This document shows positions 61,904 to 64,000 of a DNA stretch of 64,000 bases, one piece after another. The position numbers and the translations under genes were made by a program. This DNA comes from Microbulbifer sp. SAOS-129_SWC (GTDB lineage Bacteria; Pseudomonadota; Gammaproteobacteria; Pseudomonadales; Cellvibrionaceae). Position 1 is the first letter of the stretch, and every line of letters starts with the position of its first letter. The notes under the pieces were generated by a model, which worked only from the letters and a program-made list of their open reading frames with translations, had not been told where the DNA came from and did no database searches. The DNA lies in NCBI RefSeq assembly GCF_039696035.1, contig NZ_CP155567.1:4335001-4399000 (forward strand), in the 5' to 3' direction.

Positions 61904-62088
61904 GGCACAACTGCTTCAATATTCCCCTCTGTGCTCCCCGCCCATTCGGGCGGGAGCCATTTCGCCTACAATAGCCCCCATAACCGTATAAAGAAGAGAA
62001 GTGCCCGATGGAACACCGGCGTACCGCCGGCATCTCAATTTCCAGTAACAGCGGCAATTCTCGAAAGACTACAGGGATATTCCTTTAC

Positions 62089-64000
62089 ATGGCCTGGATC
62101 AAGCGCACACTCATCGCCCTTCTCGTCATCGTCCTGCTGCTCGCCGGCGCCGTCGCCTGGCTGCTGGCCGGCCTCGACGTCAACCAGTACAAACCGCAAC
62201 TCGAGCAGCTGGCCGCTAAGCAGGGCATTGCACTCAAGCTCGACGGCGATATCGGCTGGCAGCTGTGGCCGAACATCGCGCTGAAGCTGGAAGGCGTGCA
62301 GCTGGCACCACTGCCGCAACCGGAACAGCCGCTGGTGCGCGCCGACAAGGTAGCGGTGGGGGTAGCGGTGATGCCACTGCTGAAACGGCACATCGAAGCC
62401 AAGGAAATTGTGCTGCTGGGCCCGCAGATCGATCTCAGCGTGGACAAGAACGGCCGCGGCAACTGGGAACTGCTCAGCGACGCCATGGAGGCGAAGAAGA
62501 AACAGGCCGCGGGCGAGCCGCCCAAGCTGAAGGTGCCCGCGCAAAGCGCCGAGAAACCGGCGCAACAGTTGCACCTGGCGCTGGAGAAACTGCGCATCGA
62601 AGACGGCCAGCTGCGCTACCGCGACGCCAGCAACAACAGCGAATATCGCGTGGATAAACTGAGTGTGGCCGCCGACAACCTGGAGCCCGGCGGCGAACCC
62701 GGCCACGTGCGCGCCAGCGCCGAGATCAGCGGCAGCGCGCTGAAACAGCCCGTCGACCTGGACCTGGACAGCACCCTGGCCCTGGACGAGGGTCTCAACG
62801 GCCTGCGCCTGCAGCCAGCCAAACTCAAGCTCACCAGTGGCGAGGCCGCGGCCGAGCTGAACCTGCGCGGCCACGTGCGGCGCAGCGCCGCGGAAAAACC
62901 CTGGCAGGTGCAGATGAACATCAAGGCGCAGGCGAAACCGCTGCGCCCGTGGCTGGCGGTCACCGGCACCGAACTGGTCACCCAGAGTGCCGAGGCGCTG
63001 AATCAGTTCAAACTCGAAACCAGCGTCGAAGGCAGCGAGCGCAAACTCGACCTGACCCCGCTGCAGCTGACCCTGGATAACACCACCTTCGCCGGCAGCG
63101 CCCAGCTGCGCAATGGCGATATGCCCGGTATCGACCTGACCCTGCGCGGCGGCGCCATGGTGCTCGACGACTACCTGCCACCGCCGGCGCCAGAAGCGGC
63201 AGAGGCCGCCAAGCCCGAGCAAACCCCGTCGGCCAAGCCGACCCCGCTGCCGCTGACCGCCATGCGCGGCTTCGAGGCCAACCTGGACCTGTCGCTGCAG
63301 CAGCTGCGCGCCGTGGACCTGCAGCTGGATCGCCCGCAGTTGCAGCTGACCGTGGACAACGGCCTCTACCAGCTGCAGAAACTGTCCGCCGACCTGTACG
63401 GCGGCCAGCTGAACACCAACGGCAAGTTCAACGCCCGCGCCCAGTCCGCGCAGGCGGAACTGAGCGGTGGCCTCGCCGATGTGGAAATCTCCAAGGTACA
63501 GCAGGCGCTGTTCCCCAGCGACCGGGTCAAGGTCTCCGGCCGCACCACCGTCAACTGGGCCGCGCGCACCAGCGGCCGCGACACCGCCGAACTGCAGAAA
63601 AAGCTGCGCGCCGCCGTACAGCTGTCGAGCAAGAAGCTGTCGCTGGCACCGTTCAACCTGGAAAAGGGCATGTGCCAGCTGGTCAGCTACGCCGAGAAGA
63701 CCCCTCTGCCGGAGCGCGATTGGCCGGCCAGCACCCGCCTGCAGGATGTGCGCGCCAACATCACCATCGAGGGCGACCAGGTCAAGGTGCAGGAAATCCT
63801 CGCCGGCGTGGAAAATATTGCGCTGACCGGCGACGGCACCGTCGACCTGAAAAAGGCCGATTTCGACTTCGCACTGGGCCTCGCGCTGACCGGCGAACGC
63901 ACCTCCGCCGACGGCTGCAGCGTGAAGAACGACCGCTGGCGCAACCGCCCGCTGCCGCTGCGCTGCAAGGACAGCTTCAAAGACGCCGGCGCCGCCAGCT
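62089..64000 (+). CDS. AsmA-family protein, C-terminus outside window
   Basis: At least 637 residues, open to the right edge. MAWIKRTLIALLVIVLLLAGAVAWLLAGLD is a membrane anchor, followed by YKPQLEQLAAKQGIALKLDGDIGWQLWPNIALKLEGVQLAP, the AsmA N-terminal domain, and long beta-rich periplasmic sequence with charged Lys/Gln loops. AsmA-like proteins affect outer-membrane phospholipid transport and assembly. AGGGAT lies ahead of the ATG. Confidence 0.88.
   Translation, partial: MAWIKRTLIALLVIVLLLAGAVAWLLAGLDVNQYKPQLEQLAAKQGIALKLDGDIGWQLWPNIALKLEGVQLAPLPQPEQPLVRADKVAVGVAVMPLLKRHIEAKEIVLLGPQIDLSVDKNGRGNWELLSDAMEAKKKQAAGEPPKLKVPAQSAEKPAQQLHLALEKLRIEDGQLRYRDASNNSEYRVDKLSVAADNLEPGGEPGHVRASAEISGSALKQPVDLDLDSTLALDEGLNGLRLQPAKLKLTSGEAAAELNLRGHVRRSAAEKPWQVQMNIKAQAKPLRPWLAVTGTELVTQSAEALNQFKLETSVEGSERKLDLTPLQLTLDNTTFAGSAQLRNGDMPGIDLTLRGGAMVLDDYLPPPAPEAAEAAKPEQTPSAKPTPLPLTAMRGFEANLDLSLQQLRAVDLQLDRPQLQLTVDNGLYQLQKLSADLYGGQLNTNGKFNARAQSAQAELSGGLADVEISKVQQALFPSDRVKVSGRTTVNWAARTSGRDTAELQKKLRAAVQLSSKKLSLAPFNLEKGMCQLVSYAEKTPLPERDWPASTRLQDVRANITIEGDQVKVQEILAGVENIALTGDGTVDLKKADFDFALGLALTGERTSADGCSVKNDRWRNRPLPLRCKDSFKDAGAAS

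Overview
The window joins two kinds of DNA. The right 54 kb is GC-rich chromosomal sequence of a free-living gammaproteobacterium. The gene set (hut and his pathways, secB-grxC-rhodanese, gpmI-envC-ctpA, several large TonB receptors, and a sodium-symporter sensor kinase of the CrbS/MxtR type) suggests a marine Cellvibrionales-type organism such as Microbulbifer. That assignment is inference; no 16S or other marker gene lies in the window.

Positions 1-10131 are AT-richer and form a cassette array of a chromosomal integron. Fourteen attC-like sites (about 77-145 bp, each running from CTAACGC-type to TTGTTAG-type ends on the + strand) alternate with single genes, all on the minus strand. The cassettes encode a GIY-YIG/T5orf172-like protein (cut by the window edge), an Mrr-like PD-(D/E)XK nuclease, a protein with a HEPN RX4H motif, an N-terminally membrane-anchored protein that may resemble Cap15-type barrels, two other membrane-associated proteins, and many small secreted proteins or lipoproteins of unknown function. 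One cassette occurs twice (3402-3876 and 9657-10131), differing by one base. A decayed IS3-family element (2135-3394) sits between an attC and the Mrr gene. No integrase gene is visible, although the cassette orientation puts the attI end at about 10131.

From 10448: a retinol-saturase/CrtI-like FAD protein; a ParD-like antitoxin gene overlapping a second-type methionine aminopeptidase gene; a TonB receptor; ohrR-ohr-esterase; and a complete histidine-utilisation locus (hutG-hutI divergent from hutC-hutU-hutH). Then come four small Tyr/His-rich lipoproteins arranged A-B-A-B, the product of a tandem duplication of about 0.9 kb.

27.5-44 kb looks like one uptake-to-catabolism module: 3-hydroxybutyrate-type dehydrogenase, LuxR-type response regulator, an operon (TetR, enoyl-CoA hydratase, NHL protein, acyl-CoA ligase, two MaoC-like hotdog proteins), an MFS transporter with an esterase, an SSS-PAS-kinase-receiver hybrid, and a TonB receptor. 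A shared 20-bp motif (TACCWWGGTC, four variable bases, AGRC) lies before four of these transcription units and may tie them into one regulon.

44-64 kb is largely housekeeping: small lipoproteins, pyruvate kinase, two META-type lipoproteins, Smr protein, SDR plus thioesterase, secB, grxC, rhodanese, gpmI, envC, ctpA, hisB-hisH-hisA-hisF (with a short in-frame tandem insert in hisH), a zinc-type TonB receptor with a CxxC/His small protein upstream, and an AsmA-family gene cut by the right edge.
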